A DNA stretch of 50,173 bases from Bacteroidales bacterium (lineage in GTDB: Bacteria; Bacteroidota; Bacteroidia; Bacteroidales; Lentimicrobiaceae), in NCBI GenBank assembly GCA_024636955.1, contig JAGXGB010000071.1:1-50173 (forward strand), in the 5' to 3' direction. The notes beneath the pieces are model-generated. The model was given only the letters and a program-made list of their open reading frames with translations, was not told the origin of the DNA and searched no databases. The translations under genes were made by a program, and so were the position numbers. This document shows, in pieces, positions 25,551-34,173 of this stretch. Numbering within the stretch: the stretch's first letter is position 1; each line of letters opens with the position of its first letter.

Positions 25551-26855
25551 ATGGAGTTCAACAACCTTACTATATTTCAGCAACATTGTATTTCAAACGG
25601 TATTCCTTTTGTTTCTTACAGGCAACCCGGCAGTGAAATACCTGTTACTATGCTTGGTCCCATTTTACCTGTGAATTTACTTGGTTCAGTTTCCACTGTA
25701 ACTAACCAGATGCAATTAGTGAAGCAGCCTGATCTTCCGACTCAGGCAGGGTTTCTGCTTTCGCCGTTCACATCATCGTCACCTTCTTTATGGCTACAGG
25801 CATCCAGGATTATTGAAGGCACCGGGTTAAAAGGAATTGACTTCAGTGATGAAGAACTAAAAGTAATTGGCTTCAGTGATGATGAATTGAAAGGAAATGA
25901 CAGCAGTAACGACTCACGAGGAAGTGGAATAAGTGATGATAATGATGCGGCTCAATTACCTATTGAGGTAACGAGGGAAGCATACCTGAAACAAGTCAGC
26001 AAAATACTTGGTGCCATTAAATTGGGACCTATTAAAAAAGCAGTACTTTCAAGGGCATTGCTTATTCCCTTCCATACTGAACATGAAGCACCACAGCTTT
26101 TCAGCCAACTTACTGAAACATACAAGGATGCTTTTGTTTACTTATTGTCTTTCCCCGGATCGGGCATCTGGACTGGCGCTACACCTGAACTTTTAATGTC
26201 AGCATGGGATGATAAAAATCCATCTAATACAAGAGCCACAGATGGAGCAGAGCACAATGAAATAATGCCTGATGGAGATGCAAACCATAGCACATTTGTT
26301 TTTAAACCAATGCATATCCGCACAATGGCTTTGGCAGGCACACGCAAGAGTGGAACAACAGGTGAATGGGGGAATAAAGAAATTGAAGAACAACAATGGG
26401 TAGCAACCTACATTCAGGAAAAGCTGGTAGTATCAGGCTGTAACGGCATTATGCAAAGTGAAACATACACTGCAGCAGCAGGGAATATTGAGCATTTGAG
26501 GACAGATTTCAGGGCGTCAATGCCTGCTAAAAACATGAATGTCCTGTTACAACAACTGCATCCAACTCCTGCAGTCTGTGGTTGGCCGGCTGATGAAGCG
26601 CTTAAACTTATACTTGAAACAGAAGGCTATAACCGCTCATACTATACTGGTTTTTTAGGTCCGGTTAATGTTGACGGAGCTTCCAGCCTCTATGTCAACC
26701 TGCGATGTATGCAGGCAACTGACGCACAGGCAGCGCTTTATGTAGGTGGAGGTATTACCCATGATTCAATTCCTGAAGATGAATGGGAGGAAACATCAAT
26801 TAAAAGCCGCACCCTGTTGTCAGAAATTGAAAAAATACGGAACTTAGCACATTGA
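25551..26855 (+). CDS. menF: Isochorismate synthase
   Basis: MenF converts chorismate to isochorismate, committing it to menaquinone. The C-terminal chorismate-binding domain is complete, with GATPELLM, MALAGTRKSG, EIEEQQWVATYI, EHLRTDFRA, PTPAVCGWPADEAL and YVGGGITHDS. At residues 93-122 there is an unusual in-frame insert: three imperfect 10-residue units (LKGIDFSDEE, LKVIGFSDDE, LKGNDSSNDS), followed by an acidic Ser/Gly-rich stretch to about 132. It lies outside the catalytic core and looks like a tandem duplication of 30 bp. The final codons and stop lie inside a 35-bp repeat that continues into the menD start region. Confidence 0.92.
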   Translation: MEFNNLTIFQQHCISNGIPFVSYRQPGSEIPVTMLGPILPVNLLGSVSTVTNQMQLVKQPDLPTQAGFLLSPFTSSSPSLWLQASRIIEGTGLKGIDFSDEELKVIGFSDDELKGNDSSNDSRGSGISDDNDAAQLPIEVTREAYLKQVSKILGAIKLGPIKKAVLSRALLIPFHTEHEAPQLFSQLTETYKDAFVYLLSFPGSGIWTGATPELLMSAWDDKNPSNTRATDGAEHNEIMPDGDANHSTFVFKPMHIRTMALAGTRKSGTTGEWGNKEIEEQQWVATYIQEKLVVSGCNGIMQSETYTAAAGNIEHLRTDFRASMPAKNMNVLLQQLHPTPAVCGWPADEALKLILETEGYNRSYYTGFLGPVNVDGASSLYVNLRCMQATDAQAALYVGGGITHDSIPEDEWEETSIKSRTLLSEIEKIRNLAH

Positions 26856-26945
26856 AGGCACTGATTACAAGCATGAACTTAGCACATTGGAGGCATTGAT
26901 TACAAGCATGAACTTAGCACATTGGAGGCATTGATTACAAGCACA
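26841..26945. repeat. Three tandem 35-bp units across the menF-menD junction
   Basis: Units start at 26841, 26876 and 26911, each beginning AACTTAGCACATTG. The first includes the last codons and stop of menF. The third runs to 7 bp before the chosen menD ATG and creates an in-frame TTG at 26922 that extends the open frame by ten codons. The units differ at only a few positions, indicating recent duplication. Confidence 0.92.
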
Positions 26946-26951
26946 GAAAAA

Positions 26952-28823
26952 ATGGGTAAACAACACATAAGCAGGCTGGCAGCTATAATGGTGGCCAAAG
27001 GCATAAGTCAGGTAGTAGTTTCACCCGGTTCGCGGAATGCACCAATAATTATACTGTTTGGTGCAAACAAGAATTTGCAGATGTTGAGCGTTGCCGATGA
27101 ACGTAGTGCAGGCTTCTTTGCACTCGGACTGGCCATGAAGTCGGGTAAACCGGTTGCGCTCCTCTGCACCAGCGGATCGGCAATATTGAATTACGCTCCT
27201 GCTGTTGCTGAAGCTTATTATCAGAGGATTCCATTGCTGGTGATCACTGCCGACAGGCCTATTGAACTGATTGACCAGGGCGACAGCCAGACAATCAGGC
27301 AGGAAAATGCCTATGCTAATTACATCAGGAAAAGCTTTAACCTACCGCTTAATGTTGACTCACCCAATAAAGCATGGTATTTCGACAGACTAGTGAATGA
27401 AGCAATCGACCGTACCCAATACCCGGCACCCGGACCAGTACAGTTGAATTTCCCACTTGATGAACCGCTATATGATCTTGGGCCCATAGATGCAGAGCCT
27501 GAGGTTAAAGTTATAACCTACCTGCAGGGTGAAACACATCTTGATGCACCTGCTATTGATATATTGGCTGAACAGTGGAATAAAGCAACCTCTAAACTGA
27601 TCATCGTAGGTCAGATGTCACCGGGCAGTCAAACTCTTGAAATGCTGAAAACCCTGGCAAATGACCCAACGGTTGTTGTACTAACTGAAAGCATTTCCAA
27701 TCATACCGATGATGATTTTATCAATTGTATCGACAGGACGCTTGCGCAGATACCGATTGATAAGAACAAGGAATTTGCACCTGAACTGCTGCTTACTCTC
27801 GGAGGTGCAATTGTATCAAAAAAAGTGAAAGCAATGCTTCGCAACATGCTGCCAGCCATCCACTGGCATTTAGATAATGACCCTGAGAGCTTCCATTACG
27901 ATACATACAAATCGCTTACAGTAACCCTTGCACTCAAGCCCGAAATATTCCTCGAACAAATGTTGATTAGTGGGAATGAGCGTCGCACTCCCGATTTTAC
28001 AGATGCTATTAACGCAGCGCTTGAATGGGATCATGCAGGTCAAGATAAGGCAGTTCAAACTAATTCTATTCAAAAAAACGCTATTGAAAACAACACTGGT
28101 CAAAACATTACTCATCAATCAAGCATTAATCCAGAGAATTCTTCAAAGCCGGTTAAATTAAACGGATATGCAGAAAGATGGAAGCAAGCTTCAGAAACCT
28201 CGGCTGCAAGACACAAAGAATTCCTGGAAACAGTTGCATTCAGCGACCTGAAAGTTTATGAGCATATATTCAGTCAGTTGCCTTCTTCAGCCAGCGTGCA
28301 TCTGGGTAACAGTACACCCGTGAGATACGGGCAATTGTTTGACCAAAAACCTGATGTGGCATTCTATTCAAACAGGGGCACCAGCGGTATTGACGGATGT
28401 AGCTCAACAGCAGCAGGTTTTGCATTCAACCATAACGGACTTACAGTTGTTATTACCGGCGATATTGGGTTTTTCTATGATAGTAATGCACTGTGGAACA
28501 ATAACCTGCCTGACGCATTCAGGGTAATACTTATAAACAATGGCGGTGGTAACATCTTCCGTATTATTGAGGGACCATGTGGTTATGATGCACTGGAACC
28601 TTTTATTGAAACGCGGCACTCGCTCGAAGCATCAGGCATTGCTGCTAACTTCAATATAAACTACTATCGTGCCGGCAATGAAGAGGAACTGCTGAAACAA
28701 CTCCCGCAATTCCTTGCACCCCAGGCATCTAAACGACCGGCAATGCTCGAGGTAGTTACCAACAATGAAATATCAGCCCAAACACTGAGGGATTATTTTG
28801 AATACCTGCGTAAAGGCAAATAG
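26952..28823 (+). CDS. menD: 2-succinyl-5-enolpyruvyl-6-hydroxy-3-cyclohexene-1-carboxylate synthase
   Basis: MenD is a thiamine-diphosphate enzyme that joins isochorismate and 2-oxoglutarate-derived succinic semialdehyde. Visible family features are VVSPGSRNAP at the start, the glutamate-containing VADERSAGFFALGLA, the cofactor-binding ITGDIGFFYDSNALWNN and INNGGGNIFRII. I place the start at the ATG at 26952 (MGKQHISRLAAIM), because the open frame upstream is 35-bp repeat DNA. At about residues 359-402 a Gln/Asn/Ser-rich low-complexity stretch (QTNSIQKNAIENNTGQN and following) interrupts the protein. It makes the protein, at 623 residues, longer than usual for MenD. The insert should form a surface loop between the central and C-terminal domains. 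Confidence 0.93.
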   Translation: MGKQHISRLAAIMVAKGISQVVVSPGSRNAPIIILFGANKNLQMLSVADERSAGFFALGLAMKSGKPVALLCTSGSAILNYAPAVAEAYYQRIPLLVITADRPIELIDQGDSQTIRQENAYANYIRKSFNLPLNVDSPNKAWYFDRLVNEAIDRTQYPAPGPVQLNFPLDEPLYDLGPIDAEPEVKVITYLQGETHLDAPAIDILAEQWNKATSKLIIVGQMSPGSQTLEMLKTLANDPTVVVLTESISNHTDDDFINCIDRTLAQIPIDKNKEFAPELLLTLGGAIVSKKVKAMLRNMLPAIHWHLDNDPESFHYDTYKSLTVTLALKPEIFLEQMLISGNERRTPDFTDAINAALEWDHAGQDKAVQTNSIQKNAIENNTGQNITHQSSINPENSSKPVKLNGYAERWKQASETSAARHKEFLETVAFSDLKVYEHIFSQLPSSASVHLGNSTPVRYGQLFDQKPDVAFYSNRGTSGIDGCSSTAAGFAFNHNGLTVVITGDIGFFYDSNALWNNNLPDAFRVILINNGGGNIFRIIEGPCGYDALEPFIETRHSLEASGIAANFNINYYRAGNEEELLKQLPQFLAPQASKRPAMLEVVTNNEISAQTLRDYFEYLRKGK

Positions 28824-28940
28824 TAAGAAAGTCATTACCCTAAAGAAATGATGCGTAATTTTGGACTCTCTCAATTGAAGACTTAACAAGTTGAGATACA
28901 GACCTGAATAAAAAAGTTGATAAAACCGAAGAATGAATCT

Positions 28941-29765
28941 ATGAAAACTGAAAGAAACTGGACTACCATAAAAGAGTACGAAGAGATAAAGTTTGAATTC
29001 TTTGAAGGCATTGCAAAGATCACCATAAACCGTCCCCGGTACCGGAATGCATTTACCCCTGATACTGTCAAGGAAATGATTGACGCTATGCAGTACAGCA
29101 GGGAAGCTGGCAATGTTGGAGTGGTTGTTATTACAGGCGAAGGCGATAAAGCTTTTTGCAGCGGCGGCGACCAAAACATAAAAGGGCACGGTGGTTATGT
29201 AGGTAAAGACGGTATTCCCCGCCTAAACGTACTCGACCTTCAGAAACTGATACGTTCACTTCCCAAACCGGTTGTTGCAATGGTTAACGGCTACGCTATA
29301 GGCGGAGGCCATGTGCTGCATGTAGTGTGCGACCTGAGCATTGCATCTGATAATGCTATCTTCGGACAAACAGGTCCAAAAGTTGGCAGTTTCGACGGAG
29401 GCTTTGGTTCATCCTATCTGGCACGCATTGTTGGACAGAAGAAGGCACGTGAAATATGGTTCCTCTGCAGGCAATATTCTGCTGCTGAAGCACTTGAAAT
29501 GGGACTCGTAAATAAGGTTGTACCTTTCGATCAACTGGAGGATGAAGTGGTTGACTGGTGTAAAACCATGATGCAGCGTAGCCCCCTTGCCCTCCGTATG
29601 CTTAAACTGTCACTAAATGCAGAACTTGACGGACAAGCAGGCTTGCAGGAACTGGCCGGTAATGCTACCCTGCTCTACTACCTGACTGAAGAAGCCCAGG
29701 AAGGTAAGAGAGCTTTCCTTGAAAAGAGAGCACCTGATTTCTCCAAGTTCCCTAAGTTTCCCTGA
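28941..29765 (+). CDS. menB: 1,4-dihydroxy-2-naphthoyl-CoA synthase
   Basis: MenB is a crotonase-fold enzyme that closes the naphthoquinone ring from o-succinylbenzoyl-CoA. The protein shows the hallmarks of the family: [55 protein letters not shown] and the C-terminal [19 protein letters not shown] chose the ATG at 28941 ([16 protein letters not shown]); the TTG at 28917 adds eight unconserved residues. A composite repeat begins a few bases after the stop codon and runs to the menA start. Confidence 0.96.
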   Translation: MKTERNWTTIKEYEEIKFEFFEGIAKITINRPRYRNAFTPDTVKEMIDAMQYSREAGNVGVVVITGEGDKAFCSGGDQNIKGHGGYVGKDGIPRLNVLDLQKLIRSLPKPVVAMVNGYAIGGGHVLHVVCDLSIASDNAIFGQTGPKVGSFDGGFGSSYLARIVGQKKAREIWFLCRQYSAAEALEMGLVNKVVPFDQLEDEVVDWCKTMMQRSPLALRMLKLSLNAELDGQAGLQELAGNATLLYYLTEEAQEGKRAFLEKRAPDFSKFPKFP

Positions 29766-29772
29766 AAAAGAA

Positions 29773-29930
29773 AAGGCTAAAGGCTACCTGTCCCGCGAAT
29801 GCGGGAAAGGCTAAAGTAAAAAGTAAGGGAAAACACCTTGAACCATTTGAACACCTTGAACCCCTTGAACCCCTTGAACAACATTGAACTATCTTGAACA
29901 ACATTGAACAACATTGAACAACATTGAACA
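29773..29930 (+). repeat. Composite family A plus family B element between menB and menA
   Basis: Family A heptads start at 29775, 10 bp after the menB stop, and contain the same 20-nt hairpin insert as the kamE locus (29789-29808). The tail GTAAAAAGT (29816) follows. Family B units run from about 29834: first 9-bp CCTTGAACC types, then 10-bp ACATTGAACA units up to 29930. The last unit contains the menA start codon. The arrangement and part of the variant order match the spacer at 35712-35937. Confidence 0.9.
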
Positions 29931-30823
29931 ATTTAAATCATTGGATAGCTGCATCCCGTCCTCGTACTTTACCTCTTGCTTTCAGCAGCACGTTGCTTGG
30001 GAGTTTTCTGGCTTATAGCGACAAGCCTTTCAAGGTGCCGGTGCTGATTCTTGCACTGCTTACAACTCTTTTCCTACAGATACTTTCGAACCTGGCTAAC
30101 GACTACGGCGATTCAATGAATGGTATGGACAATGAACATAGGGTTGGTCCGAAGAGGTCAGTTCAAAGCGGTGCTATTGAAGCAAAAGCAATGCTTATAG
30201 CCATTGTAATAACTTCGTTGCTCACATTAACATCAGGAATACTGCTTATAGCCTATGGTTTTAACTTCAATATTTCGGAAGGTTTTATCATTTTCTTCCT
30301 GCTTGGATTGGCAGCACTTGGAGCGGCAATTAAATACACTGTAGGCAGTAACCCTTACGGATACAGTGGTTTCGGCGATTTATTCGTGTATATATTCTTC
30401 GGCCTCACCGGTGTGCTGGGCACTTATTACCTTCATACCGGCACACTCAATTACACCCTTTTACTTCCGGCCTCAGCCGTAGGATTTCTTAGTACTGCAG
30501 TTTTGAACCTCAACAACATGCGTGATATTGAAGGCGATGCACGCTCAGGTAAAAGAACACTGGCCGTCATTATGGGAAGCCAAAAAGCCCACTGGTATCA
30601 TTTTGCATTAGTAGCAGTTGCCTGGATTTGCTTCCTGCTCTATACAATGATAACCTTCCAGTCATTAATTCAGATAGGATACCTGATTATACTCCCTTTC
30701 TTTGTAGTGCACATAAAGAAAGTATTTACCACCACCCCTCCTGCAGCTCTTGACCCCCAACTCCGTCAGCTTGCACTTGCAACCTTCGGAACGGTGCTAT
30801 TGTTTGGCATTGGAATGATGTAG
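29924..30823 (+). CDS. menA: 1,4-dihydroxy-2-naphthoate polyprenyltransferase
   Basis: MenA attaches the isoprenoid tail to dihydroxynaphthoate in the membrane. The 299-residue protein is highly hydrophobic, with eight or nine helices. It has both prenyltransferase aspartate motifs, NDYGDSMNGMD near residue 60 and DIEGDARSGKRTL near 205, and starts with the usual WIAASRPRTLPLA. The start codon is TTG at 29924, inside the last family B repeat unit. A TGA lies in frame 9 nt upstream and no ATG precedes the conserved N-terminus, so this rare start is the only good one. menC and menE are not found nearby. Confidence 0.93.
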   Translation: MNNLNHWIAASRPRTLPLAFSSTLLGSFLAYSDKPFKVPVLILALLTTLFLQILSNLANDYGDSMNGMDNEHRVGPKRSVQSGAIEAKAMLIAIVITSLLTLTSGILLIAYGFNFNISEGFIIFFLLGLAALGAAIKYTVGSNPYGYSGFGDLFVYIFFGLTGVLGTYYLHTGTLNYTLLLPASAVGFLSTAVLNLNNMRDIEGDARSGKRTLAVIMGSQKAHWYHFALVAVAWICFLLYTMITFQSLIQIGYLIILPFFVVHIKKVFTTTPPAALDPQLRQLALATFGTVLLFGIGMM

Positions 30824-31002
30824 AAGCCACTGATAACAAAATATAACCCAATAAGCCCGTACTTAAAGGCGGAGATAGGTGAGAAGGCTCAAGTCTTAAT
30901 TAAGATACAGGATTAAGAAGTTCACTTTTAAAGTGTGAATTATATTACTTTTTATTAAAGTTTTACAACTTTCTACGATAGTTAATGGTCCATCTTTGTA
31001 CC

Positions 31003-32595
31003 ATGAGAAAATTATTTAGTCCTATTATATTAATAATGATCGTTTTCGCGCTGACAAACGGATCATGTGATTTCAATGGTAAGAAAAAAGGTGGTAAGAT
31101 TGGTGATGGTTTGCGCGGAATTTTCAACCAGAAGAGAAATCTTCCTTTCGACAGTACCCTCGTTCTTTCTTTCTACCTGTCATATCCTGAACTTATAAAA
31201 TATAAGGATGAGGTTGTGGATGTTTACCGGCAGCATGATTATACCCAAATATGGCATGATGAGGATGGAATGGTTGAATTTGGTTACACACTGCTAAGCA
31301 GGGTTAATAATATGGAAGAAGAAGGAGTCTTGGTCAAATTCCCTTACGAAAAGGAAATCAATTACATTTTTGATGATAGGAAGAGGAATAATCTACCGGA
31401 GGTTGAAACTGAATTGATGCTGACAAATCTTTACCTGTTTTATACTGAAAAAGTTTATGAAGGTATTGATACAACTACCTCAACAGCCATGGGATGGCAC
31501 TTACCACGCAACAAATTCTCATACGCTACATTGATTGATTCAGTTTTGGACGAACCAAAGGTTCTGTCAAGCGATGACAGCCTGCTATACAGTCAGTTCT
31601 ATAAGTTGCGCAAGGTGTTGAAACAGTACCGTGAAATAGAGAAAAAAGGAGGTTGGAACACCATCGATACAATCCCTTCAGGTAAATCATTAATACCGGG
31701 TGATAGCGGCAGGGTAATCAGTCAAATCAGGGAACGCCTGTTTATTGCCGGTGATCTCAAGCAGAACAACAAAAGCAACCTGTATGACCCTGAACTGGCA
31801 GAGGCAGTTAAGAGTTACCAAAAACATAATGGTTTCAATGTTACCGAAGGGATACTGCCTGAACATGTGCGCGATATGAACGTACCTGTTAGTGAACGCA
31901 TAATTAAGATAATTGTTAACATGGAGCGCTGCCGCTGGTTGCCGTCGCAATTTGAACAGGCCAGGGAATATATTATGGTAAACATCCCATCTTTTCATCT
32001 GAAATTTGTGCGCGATGGAAAAACCGAGTTGGAGTCACCTGTTGTAGTAGGGGCAAAGCTTACACAAACTGTTATATTCAGTGGTAGGATGAGTTACATA
32101 GTATTCAGTCCTTACTGGAATTTACCTGATGACATCCTTGAGAATGAGGTTAAGCCGGGAATTGAAAAAGACAAGGATTACCTCGAGAAGCACAATATGG
32201 AGTGGTCGGGTGGTCAGCTTCGCCAGAAACCGGGCAAGGACAATTCACTGGGGTTGGTCAAGTTCATGTTTCCAAACTCCAACGACATTTACCTGCATGA
32301 CACCCCTTCAAAGAGCCTTTTTACTAAAGAGAGCAGGGCCTTTAGCCACGGTTGTATACGAGTTGGTAAGCCGAAGGATCTTGCTATGGCCATCATGAAA
32401 AATGATGACAAGTGGAATAGTGAAAAAATTGAAGCTGCCATGAATGCCGGCAAGGAATCCACCTATGGCTTGAAGGCTAAGATACCTGTATACATAGGTT
32501 ATTTTACTGCATCAGTGGATGCCAATGGAGACATCAGTTTTTACGAGGATGTATATAACAGGGACGGAAGGCTCGCAAAGTTATTGATCGATTAA
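31003..32595 (+). CDS. L,D-transpeptidase of the YcbB (LdtD) type
   Basis: This exported peptidoglycan cross-linking enzyme has about 530 residues. A hydrophobic N-terminus ends in NGSC, a possible lipoprotein cleavage site. A large scaffold domain follows, then a peptidoglycan-binding-like segment (about 225-285; DPELAEAVKSYQKHNGF), and then the YkuD catalytic domain. The active site reads SHGCIRVGKP with C451 as nucleophile, plus the upstream IYLHDTPSKSLF histidine. The start is taken at the ATG at 31003, giving MRKLFSPIILIMI; another in-frame ATG lies 18 nt upstream at 30985. A -7-like CATCTTTG sits just before it. It makes direct 3-3 cross-links between stem peptides. Confidence 0.92.
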   Translation: MRKLFSPIILIMIVFALTNGSCDFNGKKKGGKIGDGLRGIFNQKRNLPFDSTLVLSFYLSYPELIKYKDEVVDVYRQHDYTQIWHDEDGMVEFGYTLLSRVNNMEEEGVLVKFPYEKEINYIFDDRKRNNLPEVETELMLTNLYLFYTEKVYEGIDTTTSTAMGWHLPRNKFSYATLIDSVLDEPKVLSSDDSLLYSQFYKLRKVLKQYREIEKKGGWNTIDTIPSGKSLIPGDSGRVISQIRERLFIAGDLKQNNKSNLYDPELAEAVKSYQKHNGFNVTEGILPEHVRDMNVPVSERIIKIIVNMERCRWLPSQFEQAREYIMVNIPSFHLKFVRDGKTELESPVVVGAKLTQTVIFSGRMSYIVFSPYWNLPDDILENEVKPGIEKDKDYLEKHNMEWSGGQLRQKPGKDNSLGLVKFMFPNSNDIYLHDTPSKSLFTKESRAFSHGCIRVGKPKDLAMAIMKNDDKWNSEKIEAAMNAGKESTYGLKAKIPVYIGYFTASVDANGDISFYEDVYNRDGRLAKLLID

Positions 32596-32645
32596 GATAG
32601 TTATTGATGGAATGCTGGGAGGGATAAAAGAATATATACAAATGC

Positions 32646-33212
32646 TTACCGCGAGATCACGTCAATGCATTTGAAAAAGCGACTCTTGTAACCGTTAGAG
32701 TCAAGTGAGCTGATGGTTACACCATTAACCTTACCCGAGGAAGCATGAATAAACTTAGATTTCATGCCATTTGCCTCGCAGATTATACCTACATGACCAA
32801 TTATGGAATAATCCATATAACCATAAAAAACCAGAACGTCGCCCACTTTGAATTCTTCTGGTTTTAATGGCTTGCCTAAAAATTCATAATCCCTGGAACT
32901 GCGGGGAACATCAATCCCAAAGCGTTTAAACACGAAATAGACAAAGCCCGAACAGTCAAACCCGATGCCCGGATCAATACTCGCGCTGTGGTATGTGGTA
33001 CCTATATATTGTTTAGCAAAATTGATCAGTTCAACCCTGTCAACCTCAGATTGCCTAGTTTGAGCATCTTCTCCCACACTTTCAAACATGGTGCTTGATT
33101 GATTGCCTGATGATGAATTATCATGGCACCCGAAGGATAATAACACGATAATGACAAGTACGAAGGTGTTGTTCAACATCCGGAAAAGATACGAAAAACT
33201 GCTGGTTATCAT
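32646..33212 (-). CDS. NlpC/P60 family lipoprotein, cell-wall endopeptidase
   Basis: This is a 188-residue secreted cysteine peptidase. A hydrophobic N-terminus ends in LLSFGC, giving a lipidated cysteine at C29. The NlpC/P60 domain (about 58-188) has the catalytic C87 in FDCSGFVYFVF, H140 in GHVGII and the third polar residue H156 in FIHASSG. It should cut peptidoglycan stem peptides at the D-Glu/diamino-acid bond. It is transcribed divergently from the second L,D-transpeptidase, whose ATG is 78 bp away, and faces the first one at its 3' end. An alternative start at 33179 would lose the only arginine before the hydrophobic segment, so the upstream ATG is preferred. Confidence 0.9.
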   Translation of the reverse strand: MITSSFSYLFRMLNNTFVLVIIVLLSFGCHDNSSSGNQSSTMFESVGEDAQTRQSEVDRVELINFAKQYIGTTYHSASIDPGIGFDCSGFVYFVFKRFGIDVPRSSRDYEFLGKPLKPEEFKVGDVLVFYGYMDYSIIGHVGIICEANGMKSKFIHASSGKVNGVTISSLDSNGYKSRFFKCIDVISR

Positions 33213-33256
33213 TCTTTAAAATTTCATCTTTGTATACTAGTTTGACATTTAATACG

Positions 33257-33285
33257 TTGATAACCAAATTATTTGTCTATTTTTG
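33257..33285 (+). promoter_or_regulatory. Promoter of the YkuD_2-type transpeptidase gene
   Basis: TTG (33257-33259) and TATTTTTG (33278-33285) are separated by 18 bp and fit the Bacteroidota consensus. The predicted transcription start is at or next to the ATG at 33290. This excludes the upstream TTG start at 33230 and suggests a leaderless message. Confidence 0.55.
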
Positions 33286-33289
33286 CGCA

Positions 33290-33970
33290 ATGATCAAGCA
33301 TATTTTTTGTCTTCTAATTCTACTGATTTCAATATCAAACAAAGCCGGTTCGGGTATTCCACCTGCCGAAAATGAAGAAAGAACAGACTTATACACTACC
33401 CTGAACTTACGGGAAAAGGGACTCGCTCCTGAGGTGTTTGAACTAGCAATTAAAGGCCACAATCATCTTGATGCTGATTCTAAACTCAGAAATTCAGGTA
33501 TCCTCACTATAGTGGATCTTTCACAATCAAGTAAAAACAAACGTATGTATGTGATTGACCTTGAGCGAAAGGAATTGCTATTCAACACCCTGGTAGCTCA
33601 TGGGAGAAACACCGGTGAAGAGTATGCCAGGCACTTCTCAAACGTGTCAGGTTCATTCGAAAGTAGCCTTGGTTTTTATGTGACAAGAGAAGAAATCTGG
33701 GGTCCAAAAGTAGGGTTGTCTATGATACTTGATGGGATGGAGAAAGGATTCAATGACAATGCACGGCAACGTGAGATCATCATGCATGGAGCCGATTATG
33801 CCACACAAAACTTCATTATGAAAGCAGGCCGCCTGGGCAGAAGCTACGGTTGCCCTTCAGTTCCACCAGAACTGGTTAAACCCGTGGTGGAAACAATCAA
33901 GGAAGGTACTTGCTTATTCATCTATTACCCTGATGAACAGTACATCAAGCGATCTTCTTTACTCAATTAA
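33290..33970 (+). CDS. L,D-transpeptidase catalytic domain protein, YkuD_2 type
   Basis: This 226-residue exported protein has a clear signal peptide (MIKHIFCLLILLISIS). The catalytic region has H166 in IIMHGADYA and C188 in GRSYGCPSVP, the variant active site of the YkuD_2 (murein L,D-transpeptidase catalytic) family. Substrate and biological role are not known in detail for this group; cross-linking or trimming of peptidoglycan is likely. The start at 33290 is supported by the signal peptide and by a promoter whose -7 box lies between 33230 and this ATG. A family B array starts about 20 bp after its stop codon. Confidence 0.87.
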   Translation: MIKHIFCLLILLISISNKAGSGIPPAENEERTDLYTTLNLREKGLAPEVFELAIKGHNHLDADSKLRNSGILTIVDLSQSSKNKRMYVIDLERKELLFNTLVAHGRNTGEEYARHFSNVSGSFESSLGFYVTREEIWGPKVGLSMILDGMEKGFNDNARQREIIMHGADYATQNFIMKAGRLGRSYGCPSVPPELVKPVVETIKEGTCLFIYYPDEQYIKRSSLLN

Positions 33971-33992
33971 GGTTCAAGACGCACCCAATATA

Positions 33993-34173
33993 GTTCAAGG
34001 TGTTCAAGGGGTTCAAGGGGTTCAAGGGGTTCAAGAGGTTCAACATTTCCTTTCCTTTTTACTTTTTACTTTTTCCTTTAGCCTTTAGCCTTTAGCCTTA
34101 TTTTGCAGCCCTATGCCCTTTGCCCTTTGCCCTACGCCCTTTGCCCTACGCCCTAAGCCCTAAGCTCTAAGCC
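33993..34173. repeat. Composite repeat between convergent transpeptidase and carboxylase genes
   Basis: On the plus strand, family B (GTTCAAGGG units, 33993-34044) is followed by a T-rich ACTTTTTACTTTTT linker. Three TTTAGCC heptads follow (34077-34097), then nine in-register heptads of the looser form CTNNGCC (34111-34173). The last one overlaps the carboxyltransferase stop codon (34173-34175). Read on the minus strand this is the same order as elsewhere: heptads at the stop, GTAAAAAG tail, then TTGAAC units. Confidence 0.9.

Noticed and set aside
26922..26951. menD start at the TTG at 26922
   Set aside because: The ten extra codons are part of the 35-bp repeat and are not expected in MenD proteins.
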